Below, in pieces: positions 46,726-59,301 of a stretch of DNA of 64,000 nucleotides (the stretch's first letter is position 1; the number at the start of each line of letters is the position of its first letter). The stretch lies in the NCBI GenBank assembly GCA_027604505.1, contig JADIIX010000024.1, positions 62,001-126,000 on the forward strand. The letters run 5' to 3'. The notes under the pieces were generated by a model. It was not told where the DNA came from. It saw only the letters and a list, made by a program, of their open reading frames with translations, and did no database searches. A program made the translations under genes and the position numbers. The DNA is from Gonapodya sp. JEL0774 (Eukaryota; Monoblepharomycota; Monoblepharidomycetes; Monoblepharidales; Gonapodyaceae).

Positions 46726-48339
46726 CGCGAGAGGGGATAAATTTGAAAAGCTGTAGGAGGGGATGGGGAACGGAGAGAATGAGAAGGTGGGGACAATGGA
46801 CCGATGACAGATGACAGGACGCGACGCGAGCATCGTCGCACAGACGGGCCCGAGAGAAGGCGCGGGCTGATGCCCTCTTCCTTCACGAATCCAGAAAGTC
46901 CGGTGCGAATCCTCAGGCGTGCAATATCGAGTTTCTGGCAATGGTCTACTTGTGTGCAACTAAGCTGACAGAAACTTCATGCACATTTCCCAATTCCGCG
47001 GAAGTAGCAGCGCGGGCTCTTGATAGCTCCTCCGCTTTCCTTAGACGCACTTTCAAAACTATCTCGCGTCGCCGGGTCGCCTTCGCTCCCCTTGTGTCCT
47101 CAATCTGCCCGTTTTGGAAGCCAGCGTGCTCCCTTCCATCGGTACATGCCCTTCCTGGCTTTCCAGTAAAGTCGGCGTCCTCCGCGTCCTCCATGTCATC
47201 GTTGCTGTCGCTGCTCTTTGCGCTTACGCTGACTCACAAGAGAAGTGCCCTCTCGCTCCCTCTGATTATCTTTTTCGGTTTTGCTTTGACTTGAAGGACG
47301 TAAGTCGCTTAATCGTGTTTTCCCGTTGAATCCGGAGCTCTTCAATCTGTTGCAATTGAAAAATCGATTGTAGCGATAGGTGATCACGTGCTCATATACG
47401 CCCAATCTTCAGACGCTCTTTCTATTTAAAATGACTGCAAAGCTTACTTTCTTGGATGTGGGATCATCGTTATGCTGATGCCTCTGTCCTCAACGACAAG
47501 CCATTTCTGTCCCTTTCTACGCGTGTATTCCACTCTTTTTCTAGCAATGTCTTGCAAAAGCGTTGATATAATGTATCGCTTGTGAAAACGCTTGTGTTTC
47601 TCGTGGCGGCGCCACAGGGGCCAGTTTCATGAATTCTGCCCCTGCCTTGCCGGTCCATGTCCAAATTGAGAATATTGTTGAACGCCCCAAACAAAGGGAG
47701 CTTCAACTATCAACATTGCACCCAAGGTGAGCAGAAACGAAGCTATGACTGCAGACTCCATTGTTCAACCTCAGTATGCACTACACTCTTTCTCCTGCGC
47801 AAATGCACACGATAAAGCAAGCGGATCACTCGGCGAGCAATCAAGGATATAATCCTTCGAATTGACCATGTGTGACGGCACATAACACGAAGAACTGCTT
47901 CGGTGTGACATGGGATTGGAAACATAATGTAATCAGCAGTCAGCCAGCCTGAATATCATCAAATCTCCTGTTAGCGCTTGGTAATTTTGTAGTCGTGATT
48001 AAGGTGACCAGGTTGAGCTACCGGTGTTATGACCGACAGGATTTCCTCGGCATCTAATACGCGAAAGCCTTACTGTCTCTCTCTATTTCCATACCATTCT
48101 ATATGCAATGCAGACATCAATAAAAGAAAGGAAAAGTCACAAACGCACGCATAAACTAAGCCAGTGCAAATCCGCCACCTGCAGAATGCCCAGGGCACGG
48201 TTTCTTGTCAACGAACAGGTAACAAGCACCGGACACCCTACCACGTGGGAACGCTCCATGCTACGTGAACAGCCCCAATCAAAATCAAATCCATATCGTT
48301 GGGAGTCCCAGCGAACAAAACACGTCTCCGTGATCACCT
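46726..48339. other. Mostly intergenic; one possible short ORF
   Basis: The first 110 bp may be 5' UTR or coding for a longer glycosyltransferase N-terminus. A minus ORF at 46946-47194 (ATG at 47194; MEDAEDADFTGKPGRACTDG, then RRREIVLKVRLRKAEELSR) is charged and helical but unsupported by motif. From 47410 to 48339 I see nothing. Confidence 0.3.
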
Positions 48340-49701
48340 CTACGGCGTGTAGACAGGAGCTGCCGACGGGCGTCTTGCCGAGGGAGGGTAGGGGAGGGGA
48401 GAATATGCGGGAAGACCGTCTTGGACGAGACCAGCTGAGAGTGTGAGCGGTAGGTCAGAGTTGGGAAAGCGAGGCAGCAACGGGAGAATGAGTAAGTGCT
48501 GAATCGGACGCCTCCGCATCCCCTTCAACGAAAAATCAGCCGTTCTCAGACCCCCTTCTGTCTCGCAGGCAAAACTCCCCACCCCTCCTCTCCCATTCAC
48601 CAGGTCAGTCTTCGTTAACAGGGCGTAGCACAATCACTCACCCGACCGCAAACTCTCTTGTCTCGCCAGCTCCTCAGGGTCAACTTGCGAGGATTCCTTG
48701 AGCGATTCGGCGATAGCAGCTTTGACAGCAATCTGAGAAAGTGAGCAGTGGTTGCGTATTTTGTTGGGAACGGAGTGGAGATGAGTATCGGAGGACGAGT
48801 GGCAGAAGGGCAAAGAGAGTACACACGTCGTCCGCCTTCTTCATCTTGATATCAAACTTGAGCTGTGTCCATAACATGTGGACGTAACTATTCATGATGG
48901 TCGTGGGCAGAGTCCATCAATTGCTTGCAACTTTCTCCGGAACAACCTGTCCACCGCCACAGAGACTACCTAAATTGCGATAACGTACCCAAGAACGGCA
49001 TCCTTGCGAGTAGTGAACATCGTATTAATTTTTGAAGAGTCGAGTGTCATTGCAAGGCCAGGAGGGCATCAATGGCTCACCTGACCAAAGACGTAATCCG
49101 CGAGTGTGTGTTTCCGGCTGGGTTCGTTAATCTGAGAGCATTTTAAGTGTGGAGGGTTGTGGTGGTCAGAGAAAGAGCTTCTCAGTTGTTCGCCAGCAAT
49201 TTCAAATTGGACCATGGATTCCAACGAACTACATCCGCTCCACACTTAAGCGAAATGAATTCACCATGACAGGAAATCGCTCTTGAATGAGTTTGCCAAC
49301 TCAGGTCACAGATTCCCTGACACCATACCCAGTTCACAACGGTCATCGTCCTACGCTCCGAGAATCCCCATAGAAAAATACATGTGAGTGCCTCGCATTT
49401 TGCGATTGCAGGCAACTTGGGTACATTATCTGCTGTTTCGGAGGGATCTCGGCCCATTTTGGTGGTGTTGGGAGACGTGACGATCGGTTCGCCATCAAAC
49501 CGACACAGGCTTCTGCACATCCCGATCGCTCATGGTTCCGTCCTAGCATGCACTCTATGTGTCTCCGTGCTCGCAAAAAGCATCCGCCATCGCGAAACCC
49601 ACGTTGGCTCTCTTGAAGTTTTCGGGGTCTTGTAAAGCCAGGAGTTTCAACTCGCGAGCTTGTTTCGCTGAGAGGTGTTGAGTCGGTGTGGAAGTCGCCA
49701 T
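48340..49701 (-). CDS. Unrecognised multi-exon protein with conserved-looking short exons
   Basis: The ATG at 49699-49701 gives MATSTPTQHLSAKQARELKL and LLALQDPENFKRANV, ending at GTGGGT. After a long gap, small exons read INEPSRKHTLADYVFGQ (about 49085-49133), MFTTRKDAVLG (about 48990-49022), YVHMLWTQLKFDIKMKKADD (about 48830-48890) and IAVKAAIAESLKESSQVDPE (about 48645-48735). The last exon gives GLVQDGLPAYSPLPYPPSAR and a stop at 48340-48342; its phase fits the GTGAGT donor at about 48643. The succession of short exons with clean donors indicates a real gene of about 140-170 residues, basic and helical. I do not recognise the family; additional exons may lie in 49140-49600. Confidence 0.55.
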
Positions 49702-50971
49702 TCCAGTTCTATCTCTGGTTGATTCTCGATATTATACTGATTGTTCGCGGAGCAAAGGGTTCTTCGCCACATGTGCGCATCCTCCGATGATCCAATTTTA
49801 GGCTCAACTGTAACCATAACTTCATCCGCGCCATGCGCCCGAACAGGATTTCAATGTGCAAGTATGTAGACTGCAGCGATTCGTGTGAATGTAAGCGTCT
49901 TCACCAAACCGCCATGTAGACTCGCACACAAAGCAGGAGCCACTTTCCTTTAGTCCTGAGCTGACCGATGAAGCATATGGCTCAAGCGTGACAGAGATAT
50001 CTCGTTGATTGCTTCACGCGATCGTGTGAAGGATAGCATTGCTGGTATCTGCCTTGCTGCTTTGCCCCCAAGTGTTGAAGGAACTCCCATCCACCGTGAA
50101 CTCGTGCTCATCCGTCAGCGGTAATTCACAAATACTACGGTAAGTCGCTGTATTTCGGGTGCAGCTATGTACTGCGTGCATTTATGTTGCACAGTATCTG
50201 AGGATGGAGAGGCGACAGAACAGGTCTCACGCCGGTGAGGCACTGATGCTCCGGAATCACAACCCTCATCAGTAAATTGGGGGAAAATGTCCCTTTCATG
50301 CATCTCCCCTTCGAGAGCATAGAGGCGGCAACATTGATTGCTGGGAATGTACGGATCTCTTTGTATTCGGTGTAGATGCGTCGGGAGCAAATATGGTGGA
50401 CAGAGTACCACCATCTCACAACGCAAGAAGTCTTCCTGATGTCGTGCCGCGCAAGTCGACTTGAAGAACAGAAGCATGCTGTAGGACCATTAGGTCATAG
50501 CAAAAAATATCCTGCACGTACATAGTTTTCGTTTCATTCTGCAATTGAGGAGAATGCAGTGGACGGTGTGCAAAGTAGATTTTATTGTGTGAGAACAACC
50601 TGTGCGTTATAACAGTAGCTGCGAAAACTTCCCAAACCGAACGGGAAAACGGGGATTTCATAGAGGCGAATACCGCTTTTGGGTCTCAAAATGGTGTGTT
50701 ACGAGATAGGACGTCACTAGGAAGGGGGGTGGGCTGTGCAATAGAATTGTTTATGATGAAAAGGATACCCCGCTCCCCCACAACACACCCTGTCTACCGT
50801 TTCTGCCCCACCACGCAAATTCTCCACAAGTTTCCCTTGCCGCTCACCCCAGTAAGTGTTCCATTGCGGATTCGTCTCAATTTCTCAATCCGCCAATCGC
50901 AGCTGCTTTAACCAGAGATTCTCGTTGCTTGTCGCTTTCTCTGCCACAATATTTCCCGAATCTCTGCAGCG
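49702..50971. other. Intergenic, no gene seen
   Basis: About 1.27 kb between two gene 5' ends. Short ORFs only, no recognised element; it presumably carries both promoters. Confidence 0.4.
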
Positions 50972-52535
50972 ATGGCGTCCTCACCTCTGCCGGGTTCCGA
51001 AAGCTCCGTCACGGCCATCACTGATCAGTTGGCTGCGCAATCACTGCAAAACCTCGAAAATGTGAACAACTCAGCGGCTCCTGCTTGTTCCCAGAGCCCT
51101 TCATATTCTTTCCTGGAAGCCATCAAAGGGTGTGACGCCACTTCCCATGTCCACACAAGTTGGGAAAACGCTCGAGTAAATCATACCGCATCTTCTCTGC
51201 CGCCATCCCTCTCGTCGCTCCGTGGTGCCTCGGTCAAGCCGACTGATGGTATCGTCTCTCACGGCCGGTTCGTGGAAGACCACCACACCACTTTTCCATC
51301 TCCCTCCGTCACCCTGGCCGAGCCGCTCGAAATCTCTTATGTAACTCGCGAAGAAGGTGGTGGTGCGAACATTATCAGGGCCCATTCCCTCAATCTTCCC
51401 AGAGCAGCTGGTCAAAGTATGTGGTCACCCAACGTGAGTACTCATCTATACCCCTCTTACACACGCTGTTCTTGCGCAATTGTCTTCTAGCTTATTTAAC
51501 GTTCACGTGTGCTCCAGTACTCCTGTCGATCTCCAACCGGCGTGTCGCGTTGCGGCTCGGAGGACCACACATCCAACCTCGTACGCAACAATAGCTTGCC
51601 GGTTCGACCAGTAGCTCGTCACAGCAAACCGCGCCCTAAGTTGACTGTTGTGACGGACAGAGCACGACTCGAGCAGTCTCGACGCGCTTCGAGAGCTGCG
51701 CTGGCCTCCACCCTCGAGATACCCGCTCACAATGCCCGCGTTAGTGCCTCTTCCCAGTCGATGCTCACGACCACTTCGGCTTCGCTCTTGTCACTGCCTA
51801 CCTCTATTCTACGTCCCCTCTCCGCGGCAACTCAGGGAGGTCTGGTGACCGCTACAAGTACGGGAAGCATTACGACCGCCTTTGTAGGAAGAAGCGCTCC
51901 TTTGGCCACGCCGGCTGTTTGTGAGAACAGAAAGTTGAAGGATAAAGATGGGGAGAGATGGGAAGAGGTGTTTGGAAGCTCGCCTCCGAAAGATAGTGAC
52001 AAGCCTGTGTTTAGCATCGTCACCACAGACTGGAAGCGGTGAGCTCATGCATCCCCTCTTGTTCACCAGGCACAGCTAATATGCTTTTTGTGTTTTATGC
52101 AACGTCAGGTCACACTACCTCCAACAACAGTCCCCACTATCATCAACGACGGCCTGTTCCTCTCCATCTTCCCCTTCATCTGCGGTGCCAATTGTGTCGG
52201 GAACTCGCCTTTCTCCCGTTGTATCACGCGTGGGGAACAGTGCCTATCAGACCATTCGCACGCGCCCATCTCGAGCTTTCCCGCGCTCACCATTCCCCCG
52301 CCATGAACTCAGCCCAGTCCCGTCACCGAGTCCTGCTCCATCGGACTCTATCTCTGTTCGTGGGGAAGCCCGCCAGTTTTCTCTCTCACCGCGACCGAAA
52401 ATGACGTCGAGGAGGACAAGGTCGACTGGGCGAGTGGCTGCTGCGTGTATGGTGGATCCTGGATCGCCAAGATGGCTAAGCGGTGGTACAAGCCCCGTTG
52501 GTCTGGAGCCTAGGTGGGAGATGGAGGGTTGGTGA
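50972..52535 (+). CDS. Ser/Pro/Thr-rich, largely disordered protein
   Basis: The ATG at 50972 gives MASSPLPGSESSVTAITDQL, and the first exon runs to about 51434 (AAGQSMWSPN). Exon 2 (about 51520-52039) is rich in S, T, A and R (SLPVRPVARHSKPRPKLTVV; RLEQSRRASRAALASTLEI) and closes with the only ordered-looking patch, KLKDKDGERWEEVFGSSPPK. Exon 3 reads SSTTACSSPSSPSSAVPIVS and ends EPRWEMEGW-stop at 52535. No domain was recognised. Frame continuity across two introns supports coding status. A regulatory or cytoskeletal disordered protein would fit, but that is a guess. Confidence 0.5.
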
Positions 52536-53349
52536 TGGAACGTGGCTCCCTCGCAAGGGTGCTTTTGTTTGTGCTGTTCCTAGGAAGATGTCTCTGAAGG
52601 GAGCTGGACTCTCTAACTTGTATCATGGCAATCGATCGCTGGACGATCCCCACTTCTTCAAGTTACTCTCTACTCATCGCTTTACCGTAACAAAGGATCG
52701 CGGGACGAACCATACAAAAAATGCCGCTGGACGGCCTGGACGCACATCACCTGGACACAAAACTATCACTTCAAACGCACTTTCAAACACCAAGGACACT
52801 TGAACGCAGGCGTTCGTAATAATTTTTTTATCGTACACTTCCTGGACACTGTAATGATTTATTGTAAATATTTTCCGGCCCAAAGAATTCCTATGGGAGA
52901 CACCTTACTTCCCTGTAAGCAGCTACACTTAGTGAGACGGCACGCAATAATATTCGAATGATCTAACGGTACTCTTCCACCGTGAATCTCTAGAGATTTA
53001 ATTTCGGATTACGGAACACTAATACGTCTTTTAGGGTAGACTTCTTTGGTTTCACAAGGTTCGATCTCATTTACCGTCGACTCCAGCACAGGACCTCCGT
53101 CGACATGAATGAGATTAAGCTTCTCGTACTACGTGTTTCAACACTATTGCTGGCATATATTTGCTGGGTGAGCGCTTCAAGGACGATAAAACCAGATCGA
53201 TATCAGAGCTGAAGTCGAACAAGATCGGACGTCGCAAATTCGTGTCAATTAATACGAAGTGATATCAAACAGACGTAGAGGGTACTCCAACAATTAATTA
53301 GTGGTTTTCGTCTCCCCGTTAACAGTTATCTTCCAACTCTCCCATCCCT
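52536..53349. other. Intergenic, no gene seen
   Basis: AT-rich 3' flanks of two converging genes. No ORF, repeat or RNA was recognised. Confidence 0.45.
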
Positions 53350-55644
53350 TCACCAGATGTACCTGAAACTAAGCGCCCTATCTCCGAGCTTGGGAGCCTC
53401 CTCCCTGAGGTATCTCTCCTTCTCTTTCTCGTCCAACTTTGACCACTTGGCTTCCCGGATACGGTTGAGATATCCGAGTTGGATGCGTCGCAGAACAACT
53501 ATTGAGATCGCGATGCAAAGAATTCCGATGGAAGATCCAAGCGCACGTCGGAAGCCAGGCTTGTCATCTAAGCAGATGGAGTTCGATGAACCTTACCGTC
53601 AATATGATCCGGCCGTCACGATCAAACAACGCTGAACTCACCGTCCTTGTACAGCCACACACCCATGGCTCCGGAAATGTTGACGGAAATAATGTACATG
53701 GAGAAAATGATGGCACGCTTGCCGTTGGGAGCGACATTCGCCGCTTGCCAGCTTGCATTCACGGCATGCCACGGAAGGAAGAATCCGACGGTGAGAATGA
53801 GCTACGAGTCACACGGATATGAGATGGAGTGAGGCACTTAAAGAAAGCAGAAAGCCGCAGATATATGGTGCTCACCGAGAAGTAGGCACCAGCCTGAGAC
53901 TTGGAAGCCGGAATGAGCAGGTTCAAAATGTAACCCAGAGTTAAGCCGGACATTCCAAATGCAATAACCTTGTAACAACCCGCGTTCATCAGCTTCGCAA
54001 CACACCATGTGATAATTGAGCGCGATCAAGTCTCACCTGCCACTTGATCTTGTACCTGTCGGCGATATAGCCAGAAACGATTTGGTTAATGAGGTGCACA
54101 ACTAAGAATCAACGATTGAAGGTTACATGCATCCACGACCGATAACAGAAAATTCGACAAGAAAAGACAACACACCATTTCCTGGAATCGTGAGCACGTT
54201 GGACAAGAGAGCGTCGAAACCAAACGATTGAATAATCAAGGGGGAGTAGAGAGCGAAGCCCGAAGTGACAAGCTGGTTCAGGAACGCGAAGATCAAGTTT
54301 GGCCACACGTTCCAGTCACTGATTGCGGCCCAAACTTCGCTCAGAGGAACGAAGTGACGTCCCTTGACAGCCTTGGTGGGATCATCCTTTAGGATACGGG
54401 TCACGGCGATTTGACGTTCGCGCTCAGTGAGGCGCTTGCTGGACTGTGGTACGTCGTGGAGCAGGAAGAACGACGCAATACCAGCAAGAACAGTAGCAGC
54501 ACCCCTATGAAGCGGCATGGAAGGATATGAGGTACTCTGTTGGTTGATTCAAACGAGAGAAAACTCACTCGAGGCCGAAAAGCCATTGCCATCCCTTGAG
54601 CCCTTGAATGCCGTCCATACGAAGAATACCAAATGCAAGCAAGCCACTGAATGTCGCAGACAAGTTATTGCACGCCCAAAAATATGAAAGACGAGTAGCG
54701 AGTTCGCCTCTCTTGTAGTGGAAAGAAAGGTACAGCACAACCCCGGGAATCCATCCAGCTTCGAAAGCGCCAATCAGAAATCTTGTGGCGAGGAAAGTCG
54801 GTGGGTCATGGATGAACATTTGGAACGTCGAGACGACACCCCAGCCAACCATGAGAGTTGGTAGCCAAATCTGATAGAGTGAGTACTATCTGGTCAAAAT
54901 CAATCGCCCACCGACATCAGGGGAACTTCACACTTACATGAGCTCCAACCTTCTGAATAACCTGTGTGAAGGGTAATTTATCCAGTTTGAGTTTGATGTG
55001 TTACAATCAGGGGTTTCCCGGCAGGTCTCACTCACGATATTGGAGGGGATCTCGAACACGCAGAAGCCAACAAGCAGCATAGTCGAACCAAGATTGATAG
55101 TGTCTGTCGTCCCACCAATGCTGCCAAAAAGACAACTGTCAGCAACATGAACGATGATAATGGGTGCACATTCACAAACTCACGAGGCGGTGAAGTTGTT
55201 CGTGAGAGCGTTACTGATGTTTTGGCGGTCCAAGTTCTGTAATCGCGTTCGTGGCCGTTAGAAGAAAACTTAAGAGCTCAAAGACACAAACCGAGACTAA
55301 CCAAGAAGATGAACAGGAAGATAACCGTGGGCATGATGGTGAGATCGAACTTCCGGACGAGCTAGTGGTGGATGACGGGGTTCTTACAATCTGCGTACCG
55401 GTGGTTGCAGACCGAGTGCGTTCACAGTACCTGTTTTTCTTCTTCTTCCGTCCATACGAGGTTGGGGTTCCATCCGGGGATTTCGGCATCTTTTATCGGG
55501 AACCTTTGAGATTTCAGGGGGACGGGAGACGGTGAATTGGCAGTGCTCACCGATAATGTGATCAAGTAACTCTTCCGCTTCCGAAACAAAGTTATCAGTA
55601 GCAAGGAGCTCCTTGCTTTCTGTTTTGATCTTGGTTTCTGCCAT
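53350..55644 (-). CDS. Major facilitator transporter, anion:cation symporter type, copy A
   Basis: 12-TM plasma-membrane permease of the Dal5/Tna1-like group, substrates typically organic acids, vitamins or allantoate. The ATG at 55642-55644 starts MAETKIKTESKELLATDNFV. Exon 2 gives WNPNLVWTEEEEKQ. TM1 has FDLTIMPTVIFLFIFL and the signature LDRQNISNALTNN. Other blocks are GSTMLLVGFCVFEIPSNI, RFLIGAFEAGWIPGVVLYLS, the central loop RILKDDPTKAVKGRHFVPLS, WNVWPNLIFAFLNQLVTSGF and ASKSQAGAYFS. The C-terminus ends GDKALSFRYIW-like at 53350. Around a dozen short introns sit at positions shared with copies B and C. I see no lesion. Substrate cannot be read from sequence. Confidence 0.88.
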
Positions 55645-56124
55645 AGGTTGATTGATGGAAGAGCAAGGTGGACCAGGGAACGGAAAACGGTTGAGAAAGA
55701 AACCGAATGGGATCAGGATGGAGTGGAAGAAGAAATGCAGGGTTTAAAAGTGTGGGGACTTTCGCCGACTGTAAAAGACCCCTACATGCGCTATTATTGT
55801 GTGATGAGGACGGAATTCGCGTTTCTTGCGCGATGAGGCCACAGACCGATCGGTCGCCGTGGGGTCCGAAAACCTGCAAAAACAAAACTTTCATTTCCAG
55901 TGAGGCCCCGATTGACTCCGACTCTCCAATCGATTTTCAATGTCGGCTGCGTCGATGAATTAGCCTCTTGGACTGTTATGTATTACAAACTGCGGCACGC
56001 CGGTCACATATCACCATGGACGCGACAAATACTACTCGCAACTAACGAATAAGTAGTTTCAAAGGCTTCATAACTTGCTCAACGAAGTCACTTTCTTGGA
56101 GTCTGTGTTATGTCTGTTCCCATC
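55645..56124. other. Spacer between transporter copies A and B
   Basis: 480 bp, upstream of copy A and downstream of copy B. It presumably holds the copy A promoter; no ORF of note. Confidence 0.4.
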
Positions 56125-58416
56125 TCACCATATGTACCTGAAACTAAGTGCCTTATCACCAAGCTTGGGTGCGTCCTCCCTGAGGTACTTATCCTTCTGC
56201 TTTTCGTCGAGCTGCGACCACTTGGCTTCCCGCATGCGGTTGAGGTATCCGAGCTGGATGCGACGCAGGATAACAATCAAAAGTGCAGCGCACAAGATAC
56301 CGATTGAGGTACCCAGAGCGCGACGGAAGCCGGGCTTGTCATCTAATGAAGTCAAGAGGGAATGATTCTGGTTTTCATATGCAGTTCTGTCCCACACTGT
56401 CGACTCTCACCGTCTTTGTAAATCCACAGACCCATGGTACCAGAAATGGTAACCGAAATAACGTACATGGAGAAAACAATGGCACGCTTCCCGTTGGGAG
56501 CGACATTCGCCGCTTGCCAGCTGGCGTTTACGGCGTGCCAAGGAAGGAAAAATCCGACGGTCAGGACAAACTTGGTCACGTGATCAGGACGACATCAGTG
56601 ACGAGCCGACAGGATGTCTGTTGTGTACGATGATCAGCTCACCGAAAAGTAGGCACCAGCCTGGGATTTTGAAGCAGGAATCGCCAGATTGAGGGAGTAG
56701 CCCAAGATCAGACCTGAGATGCCAAATGCGATGACCTTGGAGGAAGCGATTGTCGACTGTAAGTTCAAATGATGGAACATTGGATGTTAAACTTTGATTA
56801 ACGCACCTGCCATTTCATTCGGTACCTATCAGCTACGTAGCCGGAAACGATCTGATTGACGAGGTGCAAAGCTTTCATTCACCACAACCAACGACATCCG
56901 TATCAAAAGTACGTGTGAGGACGTGGGGTTTCATCGTTATAGAAGTGGCGAGCAGTTCTCACCGTTTCCAGGGATCGTGAGGACATTCGACAAAAGGGCG
57001 TCATACCCAAACGACACAATAATCAATGGCGCGTAGAGGGCAAAGCCGGCAGCGACAAATGTGTCTAGGAAGGCAAAGATCAAGTTCGGCCACACGTTCC
57101 AGTCGCTGAGCGCGGCCCAGACTTCTTGTAGAGGAACAAAGTGCCGTCCCTTCACAGCCTTGCTCGGATCATCCCTGAAAATACGTGTCACAGCAATCTG
57201 ACGTTCACGGTCGGTCAGGCGCTTGTTGGCCTGAGGGACATCGGAGAGGAGCCAGAAGGACAGCACACCAGCAACCACGGTCGCTGCACCTCTGGTGAAG
57301 AAGGAACTGTTGTCAGTCTCGAATGAAGCAGAAAAAGGGGACACCACTCACTCAAGCCCAAAAAGCCACTGCCACCCTTTGAGGCCTTGAACGCCGTCCA
57401 TGCGAAGGATACCAAAGGCGAGTAAGCTACCGAGCACAGCTGACAGATTGTTACACGCATAAAAGTAGGACAACCGCGTGGCAAGTTCGTCTCGCTTGTA
57501 GTGTAGAGACAGATACAGCACCACGCCAGGTACCCATCCAGCCTCGAAAGCACCAATAAGGAACCTCGTGGTAAGAAAAGTCGTTGGGTTGTAGATGAAC
57601 ATTTGGAATGTCGACACAAGGCCCCAGCCAACCATTAGAATAGATAACCATATCTATCGGAAAAGAATTGAAATATTTGAGTAAGCAACTCCCCACATCC
57701 TATCGCGTAGAAGAAAGTGTGCCCCACATGAGGTCCAATCCTTTGAATGACCTGATTTGAGCATCGTTAACGCCACCAATTTCAAAGCGAAGACAGCAAT
57801 AACGTCGTACCATATTGGAAGGAATCTCAAATATGCAGAAGCCAATAAGCAGCATAGTCGAACCAAGATTAATGGTTTCCGTCGTTGCTCCAATACTTGA
57901 CATGAAATGACACCGGTTATTGAATGTCATGCCGGACGGTTATCCTCAAACTCACGAGCCAGCTAAGTTATTTGTGAGAGCATTACTGATGTTTTGGCGG
58001 TCCAAATTCTTTGAATGTGTGGGAAGTACCGCAGCGTCAGAGTTCAGCGCACGAACAAACATGAAACAATCCCACTAACCAGGAAAATGAAAAGAAAAAT
58101 GACCGCTGGCATGATACTAAGGTCGAACTTTCGAACAAGCTGCGGTACGCAGGTTCGGGATGAATCCGCTCGATGAGGCGTCCGTTTCGGAAAGAGATGG
58201 TACCTTCTTCTCCTCCTCTTCCGTCCACACAAGATCGGGGCTCCACCCAGGAATGCCGGGGGCTGTTTTTGGGCGAAAGTTATGAGTGGCTTTGTGACAT
58301 TCCCCGAAATGGCGGCGCTCACCAATGAAGTGCTCGATCGCGTCCTCGACTTCTGAAACATAGTTCTTGGAGGCCAGGAGCTCCTTGGTTTCCGTTTGAG
58401 TCCCGCTTACCGCCAT
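56125..58416 (-). CDS. Major facilitator transporter, anion:cation symporter type, copy B
   Basis: Tandem paralogue of copy A with the same exon plan. The ATG at 58414-58416 starts MAVSGTQTETKELLASKNYV; exon 2 has WSPDLVWTEEEEKK. Conserved blocks are KFDLSIMPAVIFLFIFL, LDRQNISNALTN, GSTMLLIGFCIFEIPSNMV, RFLIGAFEAGWVPGVVLYLS, RIFRDDPSKAVKGRHFVPLQ, PNLIFAFLDTFVAAGFALYA and LTVGFFLPWHAVNASWQAAN. The last exon reads YLREDAPKLGDKALSFRYIW with stop at 56125-56127. No frame disruption was seen. Confidence 0.88.
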
Positions 58417-59301
58417 TCAATGTCTGCAAGCTGAAAATGATACGATATTGGCAAGCAAGCAAAGCGGCTTATGAAGTATTGGACGTTATATATTTGTCAA
58501 GTTTCCCCGTGCCCTTGCGAATAATATATGCAACCTTTTCGACACTGCCGTAGTCCAGGCTTTTTGCTTCCAGAAATCGCCCCACGCGATCGCTCTCATG
58601 GCAGTGCGGTCATAATAACTCCACGCTGGTGCCTTCCAATTGAATGGTTGATTAGTACCATGACTCCCCAACTCCTCAACATTGCACCTAAAAACGCATT
58701 CTAATACATCACGGCACAGGAACTTTAAACTGCGTGCGTTGATCCAGCCGTTTACAAATGTATCTGTCGCGTGTACAGATAATATAGGTCTCAGACGGCG
58801 GATGCTTCCGGTCATTCCTCACACAGGCGGTGATGACTCCGGCGGATCTCTCTCCGCCCTGCCGCTATTGAGGTGAGCCCCTAACTCTTGCAACTTCACG
58901 AGCGACCGCATGCCCTTCTTTATTTGTACGTTTGCTTTTGGAAGTCGGGGAAAGAATCGGATGCGGTCGGGAGGATGTGATAATCGTGGGGACTTTTGTA
59001 CGTTGATCAAAATGAGTTCCACATTGTCTCACATGCAAGTATTTTCGTTTTTCATATTTGGTTTCGGATTCCGTTTCAGGATGGTGCAAGAAGGTTTGTT
59101 GTCCAGGTTTCGCCGGTCACTAGCTGCGCCACTACTCAGGGACAAGACATTGCCCAATATGTAGCGCAGTCCAAATTATTGTGCTATCCTTTTGAAATAA
59201 TATAAAAACACCTTCGAAAACGAGATTACTCGATCCTGTGCACATCTTTATTGGAGCTCACCTCGTATTCTCGTATTCTACATCTCCTCCGTTTCGACAC
59301 C
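58417..59301. promoter_or_regulatory. Shared divergent promoter of transporter copies B and C
   Basis: 885 bp between opposite ATGs. A TATA-like box on the minus strand (58487-58494, reading ATATATAA) lies about 71 bp upstream of the copy B ATG. On the plus strand TATAAAAA at 59201-59208 lies about 94 bp upstream of the copy C ATG. The centre has no good ORF. Confidence 0.55.

Noticed and set aside
46191-46886. Second minus frame overlapping the glycosyltransferase leader
   Set aside because: A Ser/Pro/Leu-rich shadow of the low-complexity leader; it stops without linking to the GT2 domain.
46057-46959. Glycosyltransferase start at the far end of the open frame (46959)
   Set aside because: The codon there is TTG. 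An ATG at 46725 (or 46833) is preferred.
49182-49576. Open frames in the long gap of the unknown gene
   Set aside because: No acceptor/donor pair connects them in phase with the flanking exons, so they were not included as exons.
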